64,000 nt of DNA from SAR202 cluster bacterium (lineage in GTDB: Bacteria > Chloroflexota > Dehalococcoidia > UBA6926 > VFHL01), in contig VFHL01000010.1 in assembly GCA_009392005.1 (NCBI GenBank), positions 1 to 64,000 of the forward strand, read 5' to 3'. Positions within the stretch are counted from its first letter, which is position 1. Every line of letters begins with the position of its first letter. A program made the position numbers and the translations under genes. This document shows, in pieces, positions 26,178 through 35,546 of this stretch. Under the pieces are notes generated by a model that made no database searches, was not told the DNA's origin, and saw only the letters and a program-made list of their open reading frames with translations.

Positions 26178-26903
26178 TTATGCCGCGTGAATCTCTGTCA
26201 ATGCGGTTGCGGCAGTCACGTCCATCTTTATTCCGGGGCCCATTGTTGTTGATAAGCTTATCGTGGCTATATATTGCCCTTTTAGATCATCAGGTCGTGC
26301 GCGAGCAATAGAATCTATGAGTGAGGACAAATTTTCTAACAATTGTTGTTTGTTAAAACTAGCTTTTCCTATTGGACCATGGATAATTGCTGTTCTATCC
26401 ACCCTGAACTCGACGCGACCTTGCTTTGATTCTTTTATCATTGCGGGTAAGTCATTGTGATCTACTACGACAGTTCCAGTACGTGCGTTTGGCATCAGAC
26501 CTCGGGGACCTAAAACACGTCCAAGTGGAGCAACGAATCGCATTGCTTCTTGGGTTGCGAGCACGATATCGAAATCTAACCAACCATCTCGAATGCGTTT
26601 CACCAAATCTTCGCCGCCTACATGATCCGCACCTGCATCTGTTGCAAGGCTTGCACCTTCACCCTCAGCAAAAACTAATACCCTAATGTCACGTCCGAGT
26701 CCATGAGGTAAAGTTGCGACGCCACGCACTTGTTGGTCAGCATGGCGGGGATCTACATTCAGGCGCGCATGTAATTCTACGGTTTCGTCAAATTTTGTTG
26801 ATGCACCTTGAAGTGCGAGATCAATCGCTGTTTCAGGATCATAAAGCTCCATCACGTCAATTCTGTCTGCCGCTTCTTGGTATCTTTTACTTCGTTTTAC
26901 CAA
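26178..26903 (-). CDS. rplA: 50S ribosomal protein L1
   Basis: L1 forms the mobile L1 stalk that interacts with E-site tRNA. The 241-residue protein is full length: [11 protein letters not shown] start, [44 protein letters not shown] and the C-terminal [13 protein letters not shown]. It follows rplK by five bases. Confidence 0.98.
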   Translation of the reverse strand: MVKRSKRYQEAADRIDVMELYDPETAIDLALQGASTKFDETVELHARLNVDPRHADQQVRGVATLPHGLGRDIRVLVFAEGEGASLATDAGADHVGGEDLVKRIRDGWLDFDIVLATQEAMRFVAPLGRVLGPRGLMPNARTGTVVVDHNDLPAMIKESKQGRVEFRVDRTAIIHGPIGKASFNKQQLLENLSSLIDSIARARPDDLKGQYIATISLSTTMGPGIKMDVTAATALTEIHAA

Positions 26904-26908
26904 CGTAT

Positions 26909-27334
26909 CTAACTCCCTATCTCAACACCCATGCTACGCGCCGTTCCTTCGACTATGCGCATCGCAGCATCAATATCGACTGCATTCAAATCATCCATTT
27001 TTGTCTCTGCAATGGACCTTACTTGATTTGGGTCTAGCGTTCCTACAGTTTCCGTACGTGGTGTACTTGCTCCTTTCTCAACGCCAAGTACTTGGCGAAT
27101 GAGAAAACTCACAGGAGGACTCTTTGTTTCAAATGTAAATGAGTTATCTTCAAACACTGTGATGTCAACTGGAATTATTTGCCCCACTTTGTCTGCAGTG
27201 CGAGCGTTGTATTCCTTGACGAATCCCATAATGTTTAAACCCTGCGCACCCAAGGCGGGTCCAACAGGTGGCGCTGGTGTAGCTTTGCCTGCTTCTATTT
27301 GTAAGCGCAGAATGGTGCGAATTTTTTGAGCCAT
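26909..27334 (-). CDS. rplK: 50S ribosomal protein L11
   Basis: L11 binds the GTPase-associated centre of 23S rRNA. The 141-residue protein has [37 protein letters not shown] and the C-terminal RNA-binding part with [18 protein letters not shown] and [11 protein letters not shown]. It begins 69 bases after an unrecognised small gene that separates it from nusG, whereas nusG and rplK are normally adjacent. Confidence 0.98.
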   Translation of the reverse strand: MAQKIRTILRLQIEAGKATPAPPVGPALGAQGLNIMGFVKEYNARTADKVGQIIPVDITVFEDNSFTFETKSPPVSFLIRQVLGVEKGASTPRTETVGTLDPNQVRSIAETKMDDLNAVDIDAAMRIVEGTARSMGVEIGS

Positions 27335-27403
27335 GACTCTCCTAGGAATCTTGTCGATAAGTAATCAAAGACGAGACATTATAAAATAACTTGTACACAA
27401 CTA

Positions 27404-27643
27404 TCAAGAAACTAACAAATCTTCGATATCGCCAGGTTGGTCGCTCCCCGGACAGTCTAGATCTTTCATCTCATGAAATTCGTGCGCTGGCACTATAGCC
27501 ACTCCCTCAGGTGTGCTTGGAGCCGAAAACATATTACCACAATACGAACATTTCACAGCAGCCTTGAGATCCCATTCAATAAATAATGCCCCACCTCTTA
27601 TTTCACGGAATTGCCAAGGTCCTACTTTAGAAGAAGAATCCAT
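27404..27643 (-). CDS. Unrecognised 79-residue protein between nusG and rplK
   Basis: The product is a small soluble protein of unknown family. It has a CSYCG pair near residue 32 and a later Cys in DLDCPGSDQPGD, with several His and Glu between (PAHEFHEMKD), so a metal site is plausible. It starts three bases after the nusG stop, an arrangement implying translational coupling, and its ribosome site would lie inside nusG. It contains no signal or membrane segment. I do not recognise it; the conserved surroundings make an expressed gene likely. Confidence 0.68.
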   Translation of the reverse strand: MDSSSKVGPWQFREIRGGALFIEWDLKAAVKCSYCGNMFSAPSTPEGVAIVPAHEFHEMKDLDCPGSDQPGDIEDLLVS

Positions 27644-27646
27644 CGT

Positions 27647-28192
27647 CTATAGCTTCTCAACTTGTAGGAAATCCAATTCCACTGGGGTCTCACGTCCAAA
27701 AAATGATACTAAGGCTTTAACCTTGCCTCTTTCCATATTGATTTCATCGACGACTCCAATGAAATCTTGGAATGGACCTTCTGTGATGCGTACGCTTTGA
27801 CCTTTCGTGAAACCGATTCGTATTCTTGGTTCCTGTGATTCCATTTGTTGAAGAATTCCGCTGACCTCACTTTTGCCCAGCGGAACTGGTCGTGGTGGGT
27901 CTCCTGCACTAACGAATCCGGTAACTCCGGGGGTGTCACGAACTATCCTCCACGTATCTTGGTCCATAAACATGTTCACGAGGATGTAGCCAGGGAAGAT
28001 ACGCTTTTCTACAGTCTTTTTTTCTCCCCCTCTTATTTCCACCTCGTTCTCCACGGGAACGACAACGCGCAAGACGCGATCCTGGACGTCCATAGACTCT
28101 ATGCGATTTTGGAGGTTCTGTTGTACACGATTCTCTTGTCCAGAGTAAGTGTGGACTACAAACCATCCAGCCTCCTCATTATCCATTACCAA
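27647..28192 (-). CDS. nusG: Transcription termination/antitermination factor NusG
   Basis: NusG binds RNA polymerase and links it to ribosome or Rho. The protein has the NGN domain (GWFVVHTYSGQENRVQQNL, PGYILVNMFMDQDTWRIVRD, TPGVTGFVSAG) and a KOW domain (KGQSVRITEGPFQDFIGVVD). The frame is open further upstream into secE, but those residues are unlike NusG. A TTG at 28192 sits eight bases after AAGGAG and is preferred; ATG 28186 is the alternative. Confidence 0.95.
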   Translation of the reverse strand: MVMDNEEAGWFVVHTYSGQENRVQQNLQNRIESMDVQDRVLRVVVPVENEVEIRGGEKKTVEKRIFPGYILVNMFMDQDTWRIVRDTPGVTGFVSAGDPPRPVPLGKSEVSGILQQMESQEPRIRIGFTKGQSVRITEGPFQDFIGVVDEINMERGKVKALVSFFGRETPVELDFLQVEKL

Positions 28193-28214
28193 TTGAGTGA
28201 CTCCTTCACGCGAA

Positions 28215-28448
28215 CTATCCACCAAGAACAAGCACGCGTACGAAAAGGCCGAAAATCGAGTCAACCAACCACAGGAACATTCCCATGATTGAGCCGACAA
28301 TGATAACCATGATGGTCAACCGGGTTGCCTCTTCTCGAGTTGGCCACGTGGAACGCCGCAACTCGCCGATGATATCTCGGAAAAAGGATCCACCCTGGTT
28401 TCTAGATGCATCCTGACGTTGATTTTGTAGTAGTTCTCTTGGCCTCAT
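28215..28448 (-). CDS. secE: Protein translocase subunit SecE
   Basis: Single-helix SecE of the SecYEG channel. The 77-residue protein has a basic soluble start, the amphipathic hallmark FFRDIIGELRRSTWPTREEA and one C-terminal transmembrane helix (about residues 45-75). rpmG-secE-nusG is the classical order. 159 bases between rpmG and secE hold no recognisable gene. Confidence 0.95.
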   Translation of the reverse strand: MRPRELLQNQRQDASRNQGGSFFRDIIGELRRSTWPTREEATRLTIMVIIVGSIMGMFLWLVDSIFGLFVRVLVLGG

Positions 28449-28607
28449 AATTCTTCAGATGGTCCTATTGATCCGCTGCGAACAGCAGAATTGAACTGTT
28501 TTGTTTCCCTATGTAGAACCGTGAAGATTTGTCCGCCCCCTCGGTTTTCTTGGTAGCGCGACTTGTGTTCTCATGGTCCCCTATGGATTCATGACTGACT
28601 AAACCAC

Positions 28608-28772
28608 CTAGCGCACTTCCCGGTGGAGTCGGTGCCCTCGGCAGCGAGGACAGAACTTTGCAAATTCCAAACGACTGGGGTCATTCCTCCGGTTTTTAGA
28701 CGAAGTGTAGTTACGCTCTCGACATTCGGTACATGCAAGCGTCATGATTGTTCTTTGACCTGATTTTGCCAC
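28608..28772 (-). CDS. rpmG: 50S ribosomal protein L33
   Basis: A 54-codon gene. The GTG start at 28772 gives [20 protein letters not shown] followed by [20 protein letters not shown] and [14 protein letters not shown]. This is L33 of the zinc-binding type, with both Cys pairs (CTEC and CPRC). It begins eight bases after the tuf stop and precedes secE, the standard position. The ribosome site is weak, and translation may depend on coupling to tuf. Confidence 0.93.
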   Translation of the reverse strand: MAKSGQRTIMTLACTECRERNYTSSKNRRNDPSRLEFAKFCPRCRGHRLHREVR

Positions 28773-28780
28773 GTTTTTTC

Positions 28781-29983
<1,203 letters not shown>

Positions 29984-30001
29984 CTACATACCTCCTAGAT
30001 A

Positions 30002-30077
30002 TGGAGCCCACAACCAGACTCGAACTGGTGACCTCGTTCTTACCAAGAACGTGCTCTACCGCCTGAGCTATGTGGGC
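30002..30077 (-). tRNA. tRNA-Thr (anticodon GGU)
   Basis: Acceptor stem GCCCACA (30071-30077) pairs with TGTGGGC (30006-30012); CCA is encoded at 30002-30004. The anticodon loop CTTGGTAA carries GGU, decoding ACC and ACU. D arm AGCTCAGG and T arm GTTCGAG are standard. It lies directly before tuf. Confidence 0.97.
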
Positions 30078-30194
30078 CGGGAATCAAAATTTCAAATATT
30101 CTCAGCTACCTATACTACTATCAATTATAGCAACAGAGCAAATTATACTAAAAGACTTGCTGAAAGGACAACAATTTTAAATCTCGTTTATGTT

Positions 30195-30280
30195 TGGTGG
30201 TGGGGGCAGGATTCGAACCTGCGTAGCCGTAAGGCGTCAGATTTACAGTCTGATGGATTTAACCACTCTCCCACCCCACC
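30195..30280 (-). tRNA. tRNA-Tyr (anticodon GUA)
   Basis: A class II tRNA, 86 nt with encoded CCA. Acceptor GGTGGGG (30274-30280) pairs with CCCCACC (30199-30205). Anticodon loop ACTGTAAA carries GUA, a QueF/QueA-pathway queuosine substrate. A long variable arm follows. Confidence 0.97.
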
Positions 30281-30310
30281 TTGGTTAACGCATAACACAT
30301 TGTTTAGCGG

Positions 30311-30383
30311 AGCCCGAGAGGGGATTCGAACCCACTAACCTGCCGATTACAAATCGGCTGCGCTTCCCTTGCGCCACTCGGGC
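30311..30383 (-). tRNA. tRNA-Thr (anticodon UGU)
   Basis: Acceptor GCCCGAG (30377-30383) pairs with CTCGGGC (30312-30318). Anticodon loop TTTGTAA carries UGU, decoding ACA and ACG. CCA is not encoded (CCG follows), so it must be added by nucleotidyltransferase. Confidence 0.95.
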
Positions 30384-30450
30384 TTATCTTCAAAAATGAA
30401 TGCGTTATAACAAATTGCCAAACGGGCCAGAATAGCTTTTTAGCACGCCA

Positions 30451-30479
30451 AGTATAGGAATCAGCTCGAAAATCGTCAA
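30451..30479 (-). promoter_or_regulatory. Strong promoter of the tRNA-tuf-ribosomal protein operon
   Basis: TTGACG (30474-30479) and TATACT (30451-30456) lie 17 bases apart on the minus strand, about 68 bases before the first tRNA-Thr. The -35 box overlaps the end of the upstream nuclease gene. Confidence 0.72.
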
Positions 30480-31312
30480 GAGTTTGATGGTATTGGTGTT
30501 TCAATTACTTCTGCTAAGGTCCGTTGATTGGCGTACGCACAGTTTTCACAAGCGTCAGTCGGAGGCGGGATCATTTCTGAATTGAGAACCGATATCATGC
30601 TTTGGACTTCGGGTTCAATCCAGTCACTGCTCCATTCATACGGTACAAGTGTTTCCTGAAATTCCATTTTCGCATGAAATCCGTCCGCATTTCTTATCGC
30701 GTTAACGACATAAAAATAACTTGTCGGTGAAACGTTAAAGCCCATACCCTGAAATAAATATGCGTAGATATCCAATTGGATTTTGTATGATTGATGATAT
30801 GTGCCAGCGAGATAGAGTTGTGGTGTAACAGGACGATTATTTGCTTGCGATTTGTAATCAACGACGATGATTTCTTCGTTCCTTGTATCCAGCCAGACAT
30901 CGTCAATCCCGCCATGTAGTATTATGTTTGTTCCCTTTACTTGATGTTCAAGTCCATGACGCATTGAATCTCTCCATAGTTCCAAATCTTGGTGTGCGTA
31001 TGGGACTACATGATTCAGATCAAACTTCGAGAACAATCGATGAGGCGTTTGCTCTTCACGACAAGCATCAAATTCCTTTTTTAGCAATAAATCAGTTGTT
31101 TCATTTAGGGTCCAGCCCGGGGTCGAGGGTGATATCAACCCTTTGACACGATCAAGGTAGAAACACCTTTGGCAGTTCAAAAAATCACTGAATTTTGATC
31201 GACTTATCTTAAACATTTCGGTTTGATGTGGCTTGTACATTGAGCTAGATCTTTTTCTGATCCCAGGAGCATTAACAGGTTCGCCTTTTGAATTTCGTTT
31301 AAGACTAATCAT
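30476..31312 (-). CDS. Stand-alone PD-(D/E)XK nuclease, RecB/Cas4-like
   Basis: A 278-residue protein of the PD-(D/E)XK superfamily. Active-site elements are HGGIDDVWLD, IIVVDYKSQ and the QxxxY-like YKIQLDIYAYLF. A Cys pair at SDFLNCQRCFYLDRV and a C-terminal CENCAY pair give the four-Cys Fe-S arrangement known from AddB and Cas4 nucleases. No helicase domain or Cas neighbours are present, so it is a stand-alone nuclease, possibly in repair. The first 25 or so residues (basic) may be dispensable; a later Met is an alternative start. Confidence 0.85.
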   Translation of the reverse strand: MISLKRNSKGEPVNAPGIRKRSSSMYKPHQTEMFKISRSKFSDFLNCQRCFYLDRVKGLISPSTPGWTLNETTDLLLKKEFDACREEQTPHRLFSKFDLNHVVPYAHQDLELWRDSMRHGLEHQVKGTNIILHGGIDDVWLDTRNEEIIVVDYKSQANNRPVTPQLYLAGTYHQSYKIQLDIYAYLFQGMGFNVSPTSYFYVVNAIRNADGFHAKMEFQETLVPYEWSSDWIEPEVQSMISVLNSEMIPPPTDACENCAYANQRTLAEVIETPIPSNS

Positions 31313-31359
31313 TGGCGCGCTTTGGCTCCTTTAACATTTCAGGTAAGAGGTGGTAAATT

Positions 31360-31434
<75 letters not shown>

Positions 31435-31601
31435 CACTTCTCTTCAATTATATCCCGAAAACATGTTCGTCAGTAGAGGGGTGTTTTTTGTTTGTCCGCA
31501 TAAGCATTAATGCTAAAAGTGACAGTTATGATTGCTTGTTATTGTGCTTACGATCCTGGCCTATATATTTCTACAATATTAAAACCGAAGCTTAAATCAT
31601 T

Positions 31602-32021
31602 CTATGCATCGATGGTTGCTAGGGTTGGCAATAGCCAGCCCCAAAACAAGAACATAAGTACCGCCATGCTCCAAATTTGGCGACGGGCCCAAGGGATGGC
31701 TCTGGCTATGTAGGCAGCTATTCCTAGTGTGGCAAGGGTTGTCGCTATACTGAATATCAGATTTGAAGATCCAAAAGCATGGATTGGTATCAATACGCTT
31801 ACCAAATTATGAGTTGTACCAACAATTGCACCGAGTATGCCCCACCATAGGATGGCTACGCTGTAAAACAGCATTGCCATTGTTAACGTAAAAGATTCAG
31901 TCGGTACGCGTTGCAGTATTCCTGGCCTCTCTCTTGCAACGAAAGGTATTAGCGGTATGCTAATCAATACAAATGCGAATCCCATAACCCAGCCAATTCC
32001 AACGCCTATTAAGATAATCAC
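31602..32021 (-). CDS. Four-helix membrane protein, unknown function
   Basis: A 139-residue protein with four hydrophobic segments (about residues 2-27, 45-68, 73-103 and 115-135) and little else. A GTG start stands eight bases after AGGTGA. I do not recognise the family. It lies between tRNA-Met and ispE on the same strand, with 64 bases to ispE, and could be read through from it. Confidence 0.7.
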   Translation of the reverse strand: MIILIGVGIGWVMGFAFVLISIPLIPFVARERPGILQRVPTESFTLTMAMLFYSVAILWWGILGAIVGTTHNLVSVLIPIHAFGSSNLIFSIATTLATLGIAAYIARAIPWARRQIWSMAVLMFLFWGWLLPTLATIDA

Positions 32022-32085
32022 AATAAATCACCTATATTATTTAAAAACAAAAAGTTGCATGCGTTGCTTCGTGGCATGACCCAAC

Positions 32086-32949
32086 CTATTCTAACGTGTT
32101 CGTAACGATAATTTTCGCTGGTACGAGTGTCTGTAAACGCTTAGCGGCAATTTGTGCGTGATTTTTGCTTGGGAAGATTGAGAAATATGATGGCCCGGCT
32201 CCTGTTAGCTGGGGAGAAGCATGAGGGATATCCGAAAATACGTCGCGATATGGAACGATTTCTTTAAATAAGCTAAGGGCGCTATTTTCTAGATGATTGA
32301 TTGCTAAAGAATCTTGAATTTTGAGCTGACTTTTTTTCATGCGGCGCGCTATTTTGGGCACCGTTTCTCCCTGTGTGTAATCGCGCTCCGTGATAGCACT
32401 AAATACACGTTGTGTTTTGTTTTGAATCTGCAGTGGTGGCATCAAAAGAACCATCCATGACATTTTGGGTGGATTTAATGTCGTGATTTTCTCTCCACGA
32501 CCTTCTACTAAAGCAGTCGTGTTTTGAATAAAAAATGGTACGTCGGATCCTAGTTCCGCTGCAATATGTTCAAGATCTTTTAGCGAAAGCCCAGCATCCC
32601 ACATCTCATTTAAGGTGAGAAGAGTTGTAGCCGCGTTGCTGCTTCCACCGCCTAATCCTGCACTCGTCGGTATGTTTTTGTGGAGAATAATACGAGCTCC
32701 AATATTAAGCGAGGTTCTTAATTGAAGTAATTTCGCAGCTCTGTATACGAGATTGTTTTCATTGTTTAATTCCTCAACATCGCATTCTAAGATTAGGTTT
32801 TCCGATTGTTCGAATTCCAACGTGTCCGAAAGGCTAATTTTTTGAAAAATTGACGAGATGTTGTGAAATCCATCACTGCGTTTACCAAGGATCTCTAAGT
32901 TGAGATTAATTTTTGCGTTTGCCTGCGCAGTTATCATGGTGTCATTCAT
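32086..32949 (-). CDS. ispE: 4-diphosphocytidyl-2-C-methyl-D-erythritol kinase IspE
   Basis: IspE phosphorylates CDP-methylerythritol in the non-mevalonate isoprenoid pathway. This 287-residue GHMP kinase has AKINLNLEILGKRSDGFHNI, the ATP loop PTSAGLGGGSSNAATTL, LGSDVPFF and the C-terminal LTGAGPSYFSIF. Its ATG overlaps the rsmA stop by four bases, a pairing seen in many bacteria. Confidence 0.96.
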   Translation of the reverse strand: MNDTMITAQANAKINLNLEILGKRSDGFHNISSIFQKISLSDTLEFEQSENLILECDVEELNNENNLVYRAAKLLQLRTSLNIGARIILHKNIPTSAGLGGGSSNAATTLLTLNEMWDAGLSLKDLEHIAAELGSDVPFFIQNTTALVEGRGEKITTLNPPKMSWMVLLMPPLQIQNKTQRVFSAITERDYTQGETVPKIARRMKKSQLKIQDSLAINHLENSALSLFKEIVPYRDVFSDIPHASPQLTGAGPSYFSIFPSKNHAQIAAKRLQTLVPAKIIVTNTLE

Positions 32950-33806
32950 TCCAAATTTGCAGACTGGTTAATGATCTTGGTCAAATGTCCCCATTCTTCA
33001 ATGGTTAAATTTTGCGGCCTTTGTTGTGGATCTAAATGGGCATCTAAAAGCCATTCACCCGTTTTTGCGGTTGGTACTTCTAGACCAAGCGCTAATGAAT
33101 TTTTTATTTGTTTTCTAGGCGTTCGAAAGCCTGCCCGAACTGTAGTGAAGAACGCATCGATTAGGTTTGGAGCGATTTTGGGTTCATCAAATATGGTTAA
33201 TTCGATGATAGCAGATTCAACCTTTGGGGAGGGATAGAAGCTATCGGGTTTCAACACAAATAATAGTTTTGGATCACTGTAAACTTGTATCGAAATCCCT
33301 AATATTCCGAGATGGCCAACCGAAGCACAGATATTTTCAGCTACTTGTTTCTGAACCATCACGATCATACGCTGTGGCTTTTTATCGGCCTCAAGAAAAT
33401 GCCGTAGAACTCCTGATGCAATTGAGTAAGGTAAATTAGCGACAACAACGTAAGCATTTTCGGGAACGAAAACAGATGGAGACATTTGGAGTATATCGCC
33501 TCTGATAACATTCAAGTTAGGTGTATCTCGCGTTCGTTCTTTCAGTAGTGTTGCTAATTTTTCGTCAACTTCGACCGCGATAACATTCTTTGCATCGCGC
33601 GCCAAGTGTTCTGTCATTACACCTAGTCCAGGCCCTATTTCTACCACGGTGTCAGTTTTGGAAAGATTTGCTGCGACCAATATTCTTTTTAGTGCTTCGT
33701 CATCAATCAAGAAGTTTTGACCGAATGATTTTTTGGGCCGAATATTGTTTTTTCGCAATAGGAAAGAAATCTGTTCTCGCAAGGGATATTGTTCATTTAT
33801 CGTCAT
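32946..33806 (-). CDS. rsmA: 16S rRNA dimethyladenosine transferase RsmA (KsgA)
   Basis: RsmA dimethylates two adenosines near the 3' end of 16S rRNA. The protein has KKSFGQNFLID, the SAM motif VVEIGPGLGVMTEHLA, VIAVEVDEKL, and the catalytic NLPYSIAS. The frame opens at TTG 33818, but that would sit next to the 3' end of the SRP RNA, so ATG 33806 is chosen (286 residues). It is coupled to ispE. Confidence 0.96.
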   Translation of the reverse strand: MTINEQYPLREQISFLLRKNNIRPKKSFGQNFLIDDEALKRILVAANLSKTDTVVEIGPGLGVMTEHLARDAKNVIAVEVDEKLATLLKERTRDTPNLNVIRGDILQMSPSVFVPENAYVVVANLPYSIASGVLRHFLEADKKPQRMIVMVQKQVAENICASVGHLGILGISIQVYSDPKLLFVLKPDSFYPSPKVESAIIELTIFDEPKIAPNLIDAFFTTVRAGFRTPRKQIKNSLALGLEVPTAKTGEWLLDAHLDPQQRPQNLTIEEWGHLTKIINQSANLE

Positions 33807-33819
33807 AACCACACCCAAG

Positions 33820-34089
33820 GGCCGTGCCCCTCCTGTCGACCACGTTCAAATAATACGATTACGGTGTCTAACTCAGGTTAGGCACTCCCACGGCACCCGG
33901 AGCGGACCCCTTAGGGCTGCTTCTGTCAAGATCTGACCCGGTTCGGAGGGCTCCGTCACGTAGGACCCGACCCTCATCGCTAAAGCGCCGAAACCACATT
34001 ACCAAACGGAGGGCCTCAAAGGAGGGCTTCCACCCCGCTAAAGCGGATTGCGGGTTCAAGGCACCGCTAGCTCCCCGTGTAGCACGACC
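33820..34089 (-). ncRNA. ffs: Signal recognition particle RNA, large bacterial type
   Basis: About 270 nt on the minus strand. The 5' end GGTCGTGC (34082-34089) pairs with 3' GCACGGCC (33820-33827). The Alu domain has GGGGAGCTAGCGGTGCC and ACCCGCAATCCGCTTTAGCG, as in Bacillus scRNA. The Ffh-binding loop is GGGTCAGATC...AGAAGCAGCCC, with the conserved asymmetric loop AGCAG. The apical tetraloop is UGAC closed by U-A, where GGAA closed by C-G is usual. It has its own promoter and lies just upstream of rsmA. Confidence 0.93.
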
Positions 34090-34095
34090 TACCAA

Positions 34096-34124
34096 ATAGT
34101 AGTCGGGTATGCGTGAACGGTCAA
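34096..34124 (-). promoter_or_regulatory. Promoter of the SRP RNA
   Basis: TTGACC (34119-34124) and TACTAT (34096-34101) are 17 bases apart on the minus strand; the predicted start falls within a few bases of the paired 5' end of the RNA. Confidence 0.78.
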
Positions 34125-34272
34125 TGTAAATTTTCGCTTGGTGAATCAAAAAGTTAAGGTGATTTGTGTTGAGAGTTTATACTAATGGGCGCATCTTCTT
34201 AAACAAAAGCGCTCAAGTGGTCGCTGCACTCACCTATCTAAATCTGTGGATATTTCATATCATATACGCGGA

Positions 34273-35166
34273 CTAGGAATCTCCCGGTTCTCGCTCGCTT
34301 TTTAGAAAATCCTCAAGTTCTTGGACTAAATCTTCAGAATTTAATGTCTCATCAATTGGTTGCGAATCTTCTGTAAACCCTGAGTCGTATTCAACTTCCA
34401 GTTGTGTAACATATGATTTCATCGAATCTTCATTAGCAACAATCTGGTCACAGCGAGCATTGAATGTAGAAACCGCTTCATCCAGACGAGTGAAATCCAA
34501 CTCAATATTCAATAATTGGACAACGTAACCGAGGAGTGCACGTGTGACTGCTGGATTGTTTGCAGCTTGTATGTAGTGCGGCGCCTGACCCATTAAAGTC
34601 ATGTAAGGGATACCACGTTTGGTCGCCGCGTCGAAGAGGGCTGTTGCGAATCCTGTGGGTCCTTGGTAATTTGGTCGGCGCAATATGCCCCAATCTTCCA
34701 ATGCCGCCTGCCATTCTGGATCTGTGGAACTGCCAGTTACACGTGGTGTTCGAGTATGGGGCATAGATGCAAGAAGGGCTCCAAGTGATATGATGCGTTT
34801 TACCCCACATTTCTCTGCGAGATCAAGTATCAAATTTGCATATGTTTTCCATTTCAGATTTGGTTCCATTCCTCTGAAGAGGAGAATCCCTGTATTTTGT
34901 TCCGGCCTCTGCCATCCAAAAAATTCGCTTGTTGGCCACTTGATTTTGCGTGCGCCTTCAGCTGTGATTCGGGAAGTTGGACGTGATTGTGTAAAATCAA
35001 AAAAATCTTCTGGATCAATTGAAGCGAGTCGTACAGCCGGTAATCTACGAATCATGTTGCGAATTGAGGATGTAGCGGCTTCTCCCGCGTCAATCCACCC
35101 TCCTAAACCAACAATTAGCGTGTCAAGGTTTGTGGGCGGTTCTCGATGCAGTTCAAGATTATCCAT
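34273..35166 (-). CDS. PAC2-family protein
   Basis: A 297-residue protein of the PAC2 (proteasome-assembly-chaperone-like, COG2047) family, found in archaea, actinobacteria and Chloroflexota. It shows LIVGLGGWIDAGEAATSSIR, a FFGWQRPEQN segment, IISLGALLASMPHTRTPRVT and YQGPTGFATALFDAATKRGI. The C-terminal 60 residues are acidic and probably coiled. The biochemical role in bacteria is not established. No proteasome gene is visible nearby. Confidence 0.88.
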   Translation of the reverse strand: MDNLELHREPPTNLDTLIVGLGGWIDAGEAATSSIRNMIRRLPAVRLASIDPEDFFDFTQSRPTSRITAEGARKIKWPTSEFFGWQRPEQNTGILLFRGMEPNLKWKTYANLILDLAEKCGVKRIISLGALLASMPHTRTPRVTGSSTDPEWQAALEDWGILRRPNYQGPTGFATALFDAATKRGIPYMTLMGQAPHYIQAANNPAVTRALLGYVVQLLNIELDFTRLDEAVSTFNARCDQIVANEDSMKSYVTQLEVEYDSGFTEDSQPIDETLNSEDLVQELEDFLKSEREPGDS

Positions 35167-35232
35167 TTAAGTGGTCCCTTCTTAATCAATATAACGATTG
35201 AAAATCACCGTTAACACAAAAGTTTCCGGATT

Positions 35233-35307
35233 TGGTACCCCTGCCGAGACTCGAACTCGGGCTTCCAGCTCCGGAGGCTGGCGCTCTATCCGCTGAGCTA
35301 CAGGGGC
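35233..35307 (-). tRNA. tRNA-Arg (anticodon CCG)
   Basis: Acceptor GCCCCTG (35301-35307) pairs with CAGGGGT (35237-35243) with a terminal G-U; CCA is encoded at 35233-35235. The anticodon loop CTCCGGA carries CCG, decoding CGG. Confidence 0.96.
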
Positions 35308-35546
35308 GTTAGGCCAGCAATCCCTTTTTTAACAAACCCTGCGACGCGTAACCTCATAAATAGGCATTAAAGTTTTGAGTAACGTGTACGTTTTCTTCTA
35401 ACCATATTCTTACATTTCTTTTGGTATTTTTGAAGCCACGAATTAAGTCATACCATGACCGATGCAACAGCGGTTGCAATTATGATCATGTGTTGAGTGG
35501 TGACGCTTCTACGTGACTGCGTGTCGGGCTCAATACGTGATTCAGT

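Noticed and set aside
28449-28607. Possible tRNA-Trp between rpmG and secE, where some bacteria carry one
   Set aside because: No acceptor, anticodon or T-arm pairing was found on either strand.
33868-34149. 93-codon open frame on the minus strand
   Set aside because: It lies almost wholly inside the SRP RNA, whose conserved sequence and paired ends explain the region.
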